Source: an uncultured Actinomycetes bacterium (GTDB lineage: Bacteria > Actinomycetota > Acidimicrobiia > Acidimicrobiales > RAAP-2). From it: a stretch of 15,898 bases of DNA. How positions within the stretch are numbered: the first letter of the stretch is position 1; each line of letters begins with the position of its first letter. This document shows positions 6,674-14,333 of the stretch, one piece after another. The notes under the pieces are model-generated. The model was not told where the DNA came from. It did no database searches and saw only the letters and a list, made by a program, of their open reading frames with translations. A program made the translations under genes and the position numbers. The stretch is taken from contig CAIKVF010000189.1 of NCBI GenBank assembly GCA_903830745.1, positions 1 through 15,898 of the forward strand, written 5' to 3'.

Positions 6674-7872
6674 CCCGTTGGCGTTTTGCCGCAGCTACTG
6701 ATACTGGTGTCGTTCGAGCGACAAACCAGGATGCTCTTCATGTCGACAATCAAATTGCAATAATCGCTGACGGCATGGGTGGCCATGCTGCTGGTGAAGT
6801 TGCATCAGAAATTGCAGTGAACATTGTAAGAGAAGACTTTGCTCGTAGCGGTGCTGTCGAAGGGCTTCACGAAGCAATTGAAAAAGCAAATCTTGCAATC
6901 ATAAAGGATGCGAACAGCAACCCAGAGCGCTTCGGGATGGGAACAACCGTCATTGCCGTGGGCATTACTTACGACATCGAAGGAATTGGATCGCCCACAC
7001 TTTTTAACGTAGGCGACTCACGTGCGTATCAACTTCGAGATGGCGCACTTCGTCAATTAAGTGAAGACCACAGCGTCGCTGAAGAGTGGGTACGCATGGG
7101 CAGACTCACCCCCGAAGAAGCACTAACGCACCCACGTCGTCATCAGCTCACTCGTGCGCTAGGCGTAGAAGAAAAACTAGACATCGACGTCTTGTCCCTC
7201 GATGTTCACGTCGGCGATCGAATCTTGCTTTGTAGTGATGGACTCTCAAACGAGCTCACAAGCGAAGAAATTGCACGCATTGCCTCTTCGCCAGTCTCGC
7301 TTGATGATGCGGTGGCTGAACTCGTTGATGGTGCCAAGCGTGCGGGTGGAAACGACAACATATCCGTTGTTTTGTTGGAGTTTGATGAAGTTTCACTCGC
7401 GAGCAATCCCATCAAAAAGACAGTCAGTTCAGCAGCACCTCCAGTAGCGAAGGGTGCGCAGTCACAGTCACAGCCATCAATCATTCGAAGGCAACGACAA
7501 TTTTCGTGGCGTACGTACGCCGGAGCGGGAGTGTTTGCGTTCCTCGTCTTAGGTTTTGTTTTGATAATGCACTGGTACGCATACTCCACGTTCTATTTAG
7601 CAAATAACAACGGAGTCGTAAGTGTTTACCAGGGCCAACAAAATGGAGTTTTGTGGTTTCAACCCCAAAAAGTGCTCGACACGAATTATCAAGTGTCACA
7701 ACTTCGCCCTGCTGACCAACAAGCTTTGAGTGCCACAATTGCTGAACCAACACTTAATGCAGCGCTTAACTACGCTGCTTACTTACACACAGCTTGGACA
7801 CTTTCAAATAGTGGAGCAGCAACTACTACGTCAACAGTTACAACCACAACAACAAAAGCGAAGAAGGGCTAA
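6670..7872 (+). CDS. pstP: PstP-like PP2C Ser/Thr protein phosphatase, membrane-anchored
   Basis: A 400-residue protein of the PPM/PP2C family that removes phosphates placed by PknB-type kinases. The catalytic domain (about 1-238) has the metal-binding acidic residues: NQD (19-21), ADGMGGH with D34, GDSRAY (115-120), CSDG with D190 and GGNDN with D229. A linker leads to one membrane helix (about 283-303). The outer domain (about 304-378) contains VSVYQGQQNGVLWF and ends in a threonine-rich tail (385-395). The start is TTG at 6670, overlapping the fhaB stop as TTGA, with GAGGTGG at 6659-6665 as ribosome binding site. Only 3 nt separate it from the penicillin-binding protein gene, where many actinobacteria instead have rodA. 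Confidence 0.94.
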   Translation: MTRWRFAAATDTGVVRATNQDALHVDNQIAIIADGMGGHAAGEVASEIAVNIVREDFARSGAVEGLHEAIEKANLAIIKDANSNPERFGMGTTVIAVGITYDIEGIGSPTLFNVGDSRAYQLRDGALRQLSEDHSVAEEWVRMGRLTPEEALTHPRRHQLTRALGVEEKLDIDVLSLDVHVGDRILLCSDGLSNELTSEEIARIASSPVSLDDAVAELVDGAKRAGGNDNISVVLLEFDEVSLASNPIKKTVSSAAPPVAKGAQSQSQPSIIRRQRQFSWRTYAGAGVFAFLVLGFVLIMHWYAYSTFYLANNNGVVSVYQGQQNGVLWFQPQKVLDTNYQVSQLRPADQQALSATIAEPTLNAALNYAAYLHTAWTLSNSGAATTTSTVTTTTTKAKKG

Positions 7873-7875
7873 GAG

Positions 7876-9372
7876 ATGTCACGTCGACTTCGCTTCTTGG
7901 CATCTTTTATTTTGTTTCTTTTTGTTGTGGTTGCTGCACAGTCTGCGTACATCCAGTTTTTTCAGTCGCAGAAATTGGCGAGCTCGCCGCTCAACCCAAG
8001 AATCTCACAGGCATCAACGTTGTATGCGCGTGGAGAAATTGTTGCTGCTGATGGCACAATTCTCGCCCAGTCGGTTCCCGTTAAAGGTCCGTATCCCTGG
8101 CAGCGCATCTATCCGCTTGGTTCATTAACTTCAGGCGTAGTTGGCTTCTCATCACCTTCGTACGGTGTGTGGGGCCTAGAAGCGCAGTACGACAGCTTTC
8201 TTTCAGCGCACGCGCAACCACCGCAAAGCTTGGCCCAGCTCCTTGCACCGTCTAGCTCGGCGGACACTTTGAATCTCACAATTGAACCCGCTCTTCAAAC
8301 GATTGCACGAAACGCACTGGCGGGCAGAGACGGAGCTGCAGTTGTTCTTGATCCAAGAAATGGTGCAGTACTGGCAATGTATTCAAATCCGAACTACAAC
8401 CCAACACCACTTGTTTCATCTGATTTCGTAGTCGCTGCAAAAGCTTGGAAGAGCTACACCACCAAGAACGCTAATGGATTCCCACCACTTGGTCTTATGG
8501 CGACACAACAAACATTTCCTCCGGGCTCGACGTTCAAGGTTGTAACAACGGCAGCAGCAGTAATTGGGCGACCAGATTTACTTTCGAAGCCATATCCAGT
8601 AGCGAAGTTTGCGCGTCTACCAGGTTCTAACAAACTTCTCTACAACAGTGGTGGCACAAAGTGTGGTGGAACTATTGCTGAGATGCTTCCAGCATCATGT
8701 GACCCCGGGTACGCACTGCTTGGTATGGATCTTGGTGGATCACTTCTAGCAGCAACTGCTAATGCATTTGGATTTAACGACACTCCACCGCTCGACCTAC
8801 CGGGTACAGTTCGAAGCTTCTTCCCAGACGCCTCGGTGCTTGCGAGCGACATTCCACAACTTGCTTATTCATCAATTGGTCAGCAGAATGTCCGCGCCAC
8901 GGCACTACAAGATGCATTGGTTGCGGCATCGATCGCCAATGGTGGTGTAATGATGGCACCCCATTTAATGTCCTTTATTTCATCGTCTGATGGCAGCATC
9001 GTAAAGCGTTTTAAGAACTCCGTTTGGAAAAATCCACTTACGCAACTTCAGGCTTCACAAATCGTTCCATTGATGCAAAATGTGGTCCGATTTGGAACGG
9101 CTTCAGGAATCTTCTTGGCTAAAGACGATGTTGCGGCAAAGACGGGTACGGCCCAAACAGGCAACAGCGCGAATAACACTGACACCTGGATGATTGCGTT
9201 CGCTCCCGCGCTCCATCCAACAATTGCCGTCGCGGTTGTAGTCCCATTCCAGTCGGTTTCATCCTTTGGCTCCACGATTGCTGGGCCAATTACAAAGTGT
9301 TTAGTTGAGGGTGCGCTGGCGCTTCAAAAAGGCCTGCCCACACACGGAACCTCAACAACCTGCCCACATTAA
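7876..9372 (+). CDS. pbpA: Class B penicillin-binding protein (PbpA-like transpeptidase)
   Basis: A 498-residue protein with a short basic N-terminus and a membrane anchor at about 5-25, then an outer non-catalytic part beginning YARGEIVAADGTILA, and a transpeptidase domain from about 150. It crosslinks peptidoglycan stem peptides through an acyl-enzyme on Ser218. Motifs: STFK (218-221), SCD (274-276) at the usual SxN position, and KTGTAQTG (422-429). The SxD form of the second motif occurs in some elongation-type PBP2 proteins, so this may be a lineage variant. It has the length and position of PbpA, the partner of the SEDS enzyme RodA, but rodA is not next to it. AAGAAGGG before the ATG is a reasonable ribosome binding site. 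Probably co-transcribed with pstP. Confidence 0.92.
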   Translation: MSRRLRFLASFILFLFVVVAAQSAYIQFFQSQKLASSPLNPRISQASTLYARGEIVAADGTILAQSVPVKGPYPWQRIYPLGSLTSGVVGFSSPSYGVWGLEAQYDSFLSAHAQPPQSLAQLLAPSSSADTLNLTIEPALQTIARNALAGRDGAAVVLDPRNGAVLAMYSNPNYNPTPLVSSDFVVAAKAWKSYTTKNANGFPPLGLMATQQTFPPGSTFKVVTTAAAVIGRPDLLSKPYPVAKFARLPGSNKLLYNSGGTKCGGTIAEMLPASCDPGYALLGMDLGGSLLAATANAFGFNDTPPLDLPGTVRSFFPDASVLASDIPQLAYSSIGQQNVRATALQDALVAASIANGGVMMAPHLMSFISSSDGSIVKRFKNSVWKNPLTQLQASQIVPLMQNVVRFGTASGIFLAKDDVAAKTGTAQTGNSANNTDTWMIAFAPALHPTIAVAVVVPFQSVSSFGSTIAGPITKCLVEGALALQKGLPTHGTSTTCPH

Positions 9373-9400
9373 ACGAGCATAAGAAGACGAATCGAAGGCG

Positions 9401-9406
9401 TAGGCT
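9401..9406 (+). promoter_or_regulatory. Possible -10 box before pknB
   Basis: TAGGCT at 9401-9406 fits the TANNNT -10 pattern and lies 9 nt before the pknB ATG in the 43-bp gap after pbpA. There is no clear -35 and no strong Shine-Dalgarno sequence. It may allow a separate short-leader transcript of pknB, but the call is weak. Confidence 0.25.
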
Positions 9407-9415
9407 AGTAAAAGT

Positions 9416-11320
9416 ATGGAACCCGTAAACGACCAGCGAATCTATTCGAAGCGCTACCAAGTAACTCACCTCATTGCTCGTGGCGGCATGGCACTTGTCT
9501 ACCGTGCACAAGACCTACTTCTAAATCGTGCTGTTGCATTAAAAATTCTCTACCCAGAGCTTGGTTCCGACCCTCTTTTTGTTGAGCGCTTTCGCCGCGA
9601 AGCCCAAGCCGCCGCGAATTTGTCTCACCCGAATATCGTGCCGGTCTTTGACTGGGGAGAAGACAGTGGAACGTATTTCATTGTTATGGAACTCATTGAT
9701 GGAACCTCACTCGCGGAACTTCTGCGCTCATCTAGAACCCTGACACCAGCCAGGTCTGCAACATTCGTTGCACAAATCGCTGCAGCACTTGGTTATGCGC
9801 ACCGAAGTGGTGTTGTTCATCGTGACGTGAAACCAGGAAACATTCTTATTACGGCCGACGGTCAAATCAAAGTCACCGACTTTGGAATTGCTCAAGCAGT
9901 GGCAAGTGAAGATCACCTCGCAGAAGCTGGATCGGTGATGGGAACCGCAACCTATTTTTCACCAGAGCAAGCATCAGGTTCTGCGGTTGATGGTCGAAGC
10001 GACGTCTACTCACTTGGCGTAGTGCTGTTTGAAATGCTTGTTGGCCGCGCACCATTTATTGGTGACTCACCAGTTGCCGTTTCAACACAACACGTTAACG
10101 GCACTGTTCCGCCACCAACAAGTTTCAACAAAGACGTTCCACGTGACCTCGAAGCAATTGTCATGCAGGCACTCTCAAAGTCACCCGGACAGCGTTACCA
10201 AACCGCTGACGAGTTTCGTGCAGATCTAATTCGCTTCAGCGAAGGACAACCTGTTCGTGCTGCAGCTAATGGTGGCGCATTCTTTGGAGCTGATGCGACC
10301 CGTGCGGTCTCTGCAGTGTCTGCCGGTGAGCGAACACAGGCTGTACCAGTGATGTCTGGTCCTCGTACTGACATTCGCCGTAGAAACAACCCGAACAAGA
10401 ATGCAATTATTTCTGTAGTTGCAATAGTCGTTCTTGCACTTGGAGCACTGTTGTACTTCATGATGGCTGGCGGGTCAGTATCGACAATGCCAAATGTTGT
10501 TGGCCAATCGGTGTCTTCTGCGAGCTCAACACTTCGCAGTGATGGACTCATCATTGGACAAGTTATTCAAGTTGCTTCTGATAAGGACAGTGGCACTGTT
10601 CTCTCGACTAATCCGTCTGCGGGAAGTCACATTTCAAAGGGCCAGTCAGTTACTCTTAAGGTCAGTCTTGGAAAATCAACGCAACCTGTTACCGTTCCTG
10701 ACACATCCGGCATGAGTCTCAGTGTGGCTGAAAACGCTCTTCTCGGCCTCGGTCTTTCTCCAAAGGTTCAGTTCACCGCAACTGCCCCAGGAGCCGGCAA
10801 TGCTTTGCCTGACACAGTCCTCTCTCAGAACCCGCTTGGTGGATCAAACGCAAAGACGGGAGACACCGTGACCTTGATTGTTCTAGCTCCAGGTTCTTCA
10901 TTCCCAATGCCTGCGGTTAATGGAAGCACCACGGTCGCAGCTGCAGCAGTCATTGGTCAAGCAGGACTTAGCGTCAGCACCACAACATCGACTGTGTGCT
11001 CCAACACAGTTGCTCAGGGGCTCGTTGTTAACACAGTCCCAGCGGCGCAGCAGCCAGTGCAGTCGGGTGCATCAGTGCAACTAATTACTTCATCGGGATT
11101 CTGCAACGTTGTTGTTCCAAATGTTGTTGGACAGACATTTAGCGCTGCACAGAATTCACTACAAGGTCAAGGACTTTCAGGAACGCAAGTTCCAGCACCG
11201 GCATCGAGCTGCCCTCCTGCACAGGCAGGACTCGTTGTTTCACAAGGGTCTGCGGGTGGATCATCTATTCTCTATAACTCAACTGTGACGCTTTCGGTCT
11301 GTCCGGGAGCAACTCATTAG
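9416..11320 (+). CDS. pknB: PASTA-domain receptor Ser/Thr protein kinase (PknB-like)
   Basis: A 634-residue single-pass membrane kinase. Kinase domain about 14-275: glycine loop ARGGMALVY (21-29), ATP-binding Lys43, HRDVKPGN with catalytic Asp137, DFG (155-157) and GTATYFSPEQ (176-185). A linker leads to the membrane helix (about 330-351), then four extracellular PASTA repeats: about 356-420, 424-492, 495-563 and 564-630. PASTA domains bind peptidoglycan fragments, and such kinases phosphorylate cell-wall and division proteins read by FHA proteins. Two oddities: the positions of the two activation-loop threonines of M. tuberculosis PknB (T171/T173) are Ala169 and Ala171, leaving Ser173 as the nearest hydroxyl; and PASTA 3 and 4 each have a cysteine pair (C528/C563, C599/C629). 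This is the only kinase gene in the cluster. Confidence 0.95.
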   Translation: MEPVNDQRIYSKRYQVTHLIARGGMALVYRAQDLLLNRAVALKILYPELGSDPLFVERFRREAQAAANLSHPNIVPVFDWGEDSGTYFIVMELIDGTSLAELLRSSRTLTPARSATFVAQIAAALGYAHRSGVVHRDVKPGNILITADGQIKVTDFGIAQAVASEDHLAEAGSVMGTATYFSPEQASGSAVDGRSDVYSLGVVLFEMLVGRAPFIGDSPVAVSTQHVNGTVPPPTSFNKDVPRDLEAIVMQALSKSPGQRYQTADEFRADLIRFSEGQPVRAAANGGAFFGADATRAVSAVSAGERTQAVPVMSGPRTDIRRRNNPNKNAIISVVAIVVLALGALLYFMMAGGSVSTMPNVVGQSVSSASSTLRSDGLIIGQVIQVASDKDSGTVLSTNPSAGSHISKGQSVTLKVSLGKSTQPVTVPDTSGMSLSVAENALLGLGLSPKVQFTATAPGAGNALPDTVLSQNPLGGSNAKTGDTVTLIVLAPGSSFPMPAVNGSTTVAAAAVIGQAGLSVSTTTSTVCSNTVAQGLVVNTVPAAQQPVQSGASVQLITSSGFCNVVVPNVVGQTFSAAQNSLQGQGLSGTQVPAPASSCPPAQAGLVVSQGSAGGSSILYNSTVTLSVCPGATH

Positions 11321-11338
11321 TTGGTTGGACTAATCATC

Positions 11339-11344
11339 TAACAT
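11339..11344 (+). promoter_or_regulatory. Candidate -10 box of crgA (leaderless transcript)
   Basis: TAACAT at 11339-11344 in the 32-bp gap after pknB ends 8 nt before the crgA ATG, so a transcript from it would start at or very near the start codon. No Shine-Dalgarno sequence precedes crgA, which supports leaderless initiation. The -35 region is not recognisable. Confidence 0.3.
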
Positions 11345-11352
11345 CGTTACCT

Positions 11353-11619
11353 ATGGCTAAGAATCGTCGAACAAGTAAAGAGATGGGTCGTTACGTAGCA
11401 CCCGAACAACGTGGTCGCTACACCGCAAAAACTAAGCACGACACAACAAAGAGCCCACGGTGGTTTGGTGCACTAATTCTTGAACTTCTCGGATTCGGGC
11501 TTTTTGTCATCGTGATGAATTACCTCAACGTGCTTCCTGGAGCGGTCTCACCGTGGTACTTGGTGCTTGGACTCGCATCGATGTTCGGCGCCTTCTTTCT
11601 CGCCACACGTTATAAATAA
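11353..11619 (+). CDS. crgA: CrgA-like cell division protein
   Basis: An 88-residue protein with a basic, polar cytoplasmic N-terminus (1-34) and two membrane helices (about 38-57 and 68-85). SPRWF just before helix 1, NYL near its end and SPWYL before helix 2 match the CrgA family, small actinobacterial proteins that bind FtsZ, FtsQ, FtsI and PBPs at the septum. The N-terminus holds a short repeated element (GRYVAPEQR then GRYTAKTKH). It sits 32 bp after pknB, consistent with the crgA-pknB linkage seen in other actinobacteria. It ends just before a strong hairpin terminator. The lack of a ribosome binding site suggests leaderless translation. Confidence 0.88.
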   Translation: MAKNRRTSKEMGRYVAPEQRGRYTAKTKHDTTKSPRWFGALILELLGFGLFVIVMNYLNVLPGAVSPWYLVLGLASMFGAFFLATRYK

Positions 11620-11624
11620 CAAAA

Positions 11625-11648
11625 CCCCCGCGCCCGAAGGCACGGGGG
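11625..11648. terminator. Bidirectional intrinsic terminator between crgA and the thiolase gene
   Basis: CCCCCG-c-GCC (11625-11634) pairs with GGC-a-CGGGGG (11639-11648) around a CGAA tetraloop: nine GC pairs and one C/A mismatch. On the plus strand T-rich sequence follows (TAGTTATTTAGTT); on the minus strand GTTTTGTTATT follows. It lies in the 43-bp gap between two convergent genes, so it can stop transcription from both sides. Confidence 0.88.
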
Positions 11649-11662
11649 TAGTTATTTAGTTA

Positions 11663-12841
11663 TTAACCAAGACGCTCAATGATGGTTGCGTTTGCAAGTC
11701 CGCCACCTTCACACATTGTGATGAGTCCGAAACGACCACCTGTGCGCTCAAGTTCGTTAAGCAGTGTTGCGCAAAGCTTTGCACCAGAAGCACCGAGTGG
11801 GTGACCTAGGGCAATTGCTCCACCGTTTACGTTCACCTTTGAAAGGTCAGCGTTGTGCTCTTTTTGCCAAGCAAGAACAACAGATGCAAATGCTTCATTG
11901 ATCTCTACGAGGTCAATGTCATCAAGTGTCATTCCAGCCTTAGCAAGAATTTTTGCGGTTGCAGGAATTGGACCAGTCAACATAGTGACAGGGTCAACGC
12001 CAGCAAGTGCAAATGAGTGGAACTTTGCACGTGGTGTAAGTCCAAGCTCCTTAGCCTTTGCTTCGCTCATGATGAGAACAGCTGAAGCACCATCAGTAAT
12101 TTGTGATGAGTTTCCGGCAGTTACTTTTCCATCTTCTTTGAACGCAGGCTTTAGCTTTGCGAGTGAGTCAACTGATGAGTCTGGACGAATACCTTCGTCA
12201 GTTGTCATTAGCTCACTAGTGAGCTTGCCTTCGTCGTCGCGAAGGTAGATAGGAATGATTTCATTGTCGAAACGACCTTCAGCAGTTGCCTGTGCCGCAC
12301 GGCGGTGACTCTCCGCAGAGAATGCGTCAAGGTCGGTACGTGAAATACCCCACTGGTCTGCAATCATTTCTGCACCAATGCCCTGGCCCTGAAGACCACC
12401 AACTGGTTCGTAGCGGTCTCGAACAGTGGTTCCAAATGGGAAGCCTGAGTCTTTACCAATTGAAGATCCCATGGCAACGCGGCTCATTGCTTCAACACCA
12501 GCAGCGACAACAATGTCGTAAGCACCAGACATAACGCCCTGTGCAGCGAAGTGAAGTGCTTGCTGTGAAGATCCGCACTGGCGGTCAATTGTTGTTGCAG
12601 GAACTGATTCAGGCCATCCTGCTGCGAGTACTAGGTTGCGACCAACGTTGAATGCTTGTTCACCAACTTGGCTCACGCATCCAACAATTACGTCATCAAT
12701 CAGCGCAGGATCGAGATTGTTACGGCTGGCGATTGCCTTTAGTGCCTCGGCACCAAGATCTACTGCGTGCCAGTTCTTAAGTTTTCCATTACGTCTTCCG
12801 CCTGGTGTGCGGATGGCATCAACGATTACTGCTGTTTGCAT
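11663..12841 (-). CDS. Acetyl-CoA acetyltransferase / 3-ketoacyl-CoA thiolase
   Basis: A 392-residue thiolase, the usual length. Cys89 in DRQCGSSQQALHF is the nucleophile that takes up the acyl group; NEAF, GHPLGASG with His347 and MCEGGG with Cys377 complete the active site. The MCEGGGLANATI ending resembles FadA-type thiolases of actinobacteria that degrade fatty acids or sterol side chains, so the role is more likely beta-oxidation (ketoacyl-CoA cleavage) than acetoacetyl-CoA synthesis; this is inference. The start is supported by AAGGGG 5 nt upstream of the ATG (12839-12841). It converges with crgA across a terminator and is divergent from a hotdog thioesterase gene. Confidence 0.93.
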   Translation of the reverse strand: MQTAVIVDAIRTPGGRRNGKLKNWHAVDLGAEALKAIASRNNLDPALIDDVIVGCVSQVGEQAFNVGRNLVLAAGWPESVPATTIDRQCGSSQQALHFAAQGVMSGAYDIVVAAGVEAMSRVAMGSSIGKDSGFPFGTTVRDRYEPVGGLQGQGIGAEMIADQWGISRTDLDAFSAESHRRAAQATAEGRFDNEIIPIYLRDDEGKLTSELMTTDEGIRPDSSVDSLAKLKPAFKEDGKVTAGNSSQITDGASAVLIMSEAKAKELGLTPRAKFHSFALAGVDPVTMLTGPIPATAKILAKAGMTLDDIDLVEINEAFASVVLAWQKEHNADLSKVNVNGGAIALGHPLGASGAKLCATLLNELERTGGRFGLITMCEGGGLANATIIERLG

Positions 12842-12878
12842 TTTTTCCCCTTAAAGGTGGCTCGAAACTACATTTGGC

Positions 12879-12884
12879 ATCCTA
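12879..12884 (-). promoter_or_regulatory. Possible -10 box for the thiolase gene in a short divergent promoter region
   Basis: On the minus strand TAGGAT (12884-12879) fits TANNNT and would give a leader of about 30 nt containing the AAGGGG ribosome binding site. The same few bases read on the plus strand give TAGACC (12883-12888), which could serve the thioesterase gene. No clear -35 boxes are seen on either side. Confidence 0.28.
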
Positions 12885-12912
12885 GACCCAAGTGCGAACT
12901 AACGTCGCAAGC

Positions 12913-13356
12913 ATGACTGTTGCAAGAAAAGACATGGATAGATGGCTCGGAAACGGTGGCATGGAGATCATTGGGGCCATTGGCGGCTCCTTTGAAAGCT
13001 ACGGCGTTGACGGGGAAGACCTCGGATGGGCGACAGGTGTTTTCACGCCCACACAGCTCGCTTGCAACCCACACGGTGCAGTGCAGGCCGGCGTTCACTC
13101 AGTGCTACTCGACGCCGCAATGAACTTTGCCATAAACGCAGCACTTAGTGGCAAGGACCGCACTCAAGCAACGATTGAAATGTCTACAGAGCTGATGCGT
13201 CCTGCAATGTTGTCTGAGAACTACACAATGCGCGGCGAGATTGTTCGCTTAACTCGACAAATCGCGTACGCCGAAGCAACTATTTCAAATGCTGAAGGAA
13301 AACTTGTAAGCAGATCTACCGGAACGTTTTTAATTCACCGAGAAGCAAAAGACTAG
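12913..13356 (+). CDS. PaaI-like hotdog-fold acyl-CoA thioesterase
   Basis: About 147 residues from ATG 12913, fitting a single 4HBT/PaaI hotdog domain that hydrolyses acyl-CoA thioesters. The conserved loop and helix appear as CNPHGAVQAGVHSVLLDAAM, with the His-Gly turn and an acidic Asp in the central helix; the family's usual HGG is HGA here. The strand segments TIEMSTELMRPAM and GTFLIHRE close the fold. The start is uncertain: GTG 12892, ATG 12913 and ATG 12934 are all in frame, none with a strong ribosome binding site. It is divergent from the thiolase gene, which suggests CoA-thioester metabolism, but its substrate is unknown. Its TAG stop shares a CTAG with the stop of the convergent pirin gene. 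Confidence 0.82.
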   Translation: MTVARKDMDRWLGNGGMEIIGAIGGSFESYGVDGEDLGWATGVFTPTQLACNPHGAVQAGVHSVLLDAAMNFAINAALSGKDRTQATIEMSTELMRPAMLSENYTMRGEIVRLTRQIAYAEATISNAEGKLVSRSTGTFLIHREAKD

Positions 13357-14309
13357 ATGTGCACCGCTGGGATCTGTCCAAGTCGCCCAGCCTGGTAGTC
13401 ATCAAACGCTTGTTGTAATTCTGCGCGAGTATTCATAACAAAGGGACCGTACTTAGCTACTGGTTCACGAATTGGTTGTCCACCAAGAACCAGAACTTCA
13501 AGTGCATTAGTTCTTGAATCCTGAGTTTCATTAGCTGACATGACTAGGTAGTCACCATCAATGTGCACCGCCATTTGTCCCATGGCAATTTCATGACGAT
13601 CTGTTCCAACAGTGCCTTCACCAGCGAGCACGTAGGTGAGTGCGTTGTACTCCTTGTTCCAAGGAAGCGTGATTGTTCCACCCGGCATCAGCGTTACATG
13701 AAGAATTGTGATTGGTGTGTAGGTAGACCCCGGACCAGTGTGTTCGCCTAGTGAACCAGCAATTACGCGAACAATTGCATCACCGTTCTCATTGGTGAGA
13801 AGTGAAACATCGTTAGCGCCAATGTCTTGGTAGCGAGGATTGGCCATCTTCAACTTCGCTGGAAGATTTACCCAGAGCTGCACACCATGAAAGAGTCCAC
13901 CAGAGTCAATGAGTTCATCTGGTGGTCGCTCAATGTGCAAGATTCCTGCACCTGCGGTCATCCACTGCGTTGCACCATTGGCAATAATTCCACCACCACC
14001 AATTGAGTCTTGGTGAAGGAATGTTCCCTCCATCATGTAGGTGACAGTTTCAAAACCACGGTGTGGGTGCCACGGAGTTCCCTTAGGTTCTCCCGGACCG
14101 TAATCAATTTCACCCATTTGATCCATGTGAACAAAGGGATCTAGATCAGCGTCAGAAATACCAGCGAAGGCGCGACGAACAGGAAAGCCTTCACCCTCTA
14201 GACCACGTGGGGCAGTGGTGATTGATTTCACGCGACGTGGTTGGTCGCCAACACTTGGTGAAGTGACTTTTGGAAGCTCGAGTGGGTTGTCTACTGAAAT
14301 TGCTGGCAT
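13353..14309 (-). CDS. Pirin family protein (bicupin)
   Basis: A 318-residue protein with the pirin N-terminal cupin (about 25-155) and a C-terminal cupin (about 185-290). Likely metal ligands are His81 and His83 in HPHRGFETVTY, His125 and Glu127 in GILHIE, matching the three His and one Glu that hold iron in pirins. Bacterial pirins include quercetin dioxygenases and regulators of central metabolism; the function here cannot be fixed. It is the third gene of a probable minus-strand operon, 24 bp after the thioesterase stop. The stop codon overlaps the stop of the convergent thioesterase gene by 3 nt. Confidence 0.9.
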   Translation of the reverse strand: MPAISVDNPLELPKVTSPSVGDQPRRVKSITTAPRGLEGEGFPVRRAFAGISDADLDPFVHMDQMGEIDYGPGEPKGTPWHPHRGFETVTYMMEGTFLHQDSIGGGGIIANGATQWMTAGAGILHIERPPDELIDSGGLFHGVQLWVNLPAKLKMANPRYQDIGANDVSLLTNENGDAIVRVIAGSLGEHTGPGSTYTPITILHVTLMPGGTITLPWNKEYNALTYVLAGEGTVGTDRHEIAMGQMAVHIDGDYLVMSANETQDSRTNALEVLVLGGQPIREPVAKYGPFVMNTRAELQQAFDDYQAGRLGQIPAVHI

Positions 14310-14333
14310 AAAGACAGGCTAATGGCCAGTCAA

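Noticed and set aside
7206..7589. 127-codon minus-strand open frame
   Set aside because: It lies wholly inside pstP, has no ribosome binding site or recognisable domain, and pstP's PP2C motifs are clear on the plus strand.
7801..7866. Threonine-rich stretch at the end of pstP as a DNA repeat or CRISPR-like element
   Set aside because: It is a low-complexity ACA/ACT codon run inside the reading frame, with no regular repeat unit or spacers.
10195..10554. 119-codon minus-strand open frame
   Set aside because: Antisense to the linker and first PASTA region of pknB; composition reflects the shadow of that gene.
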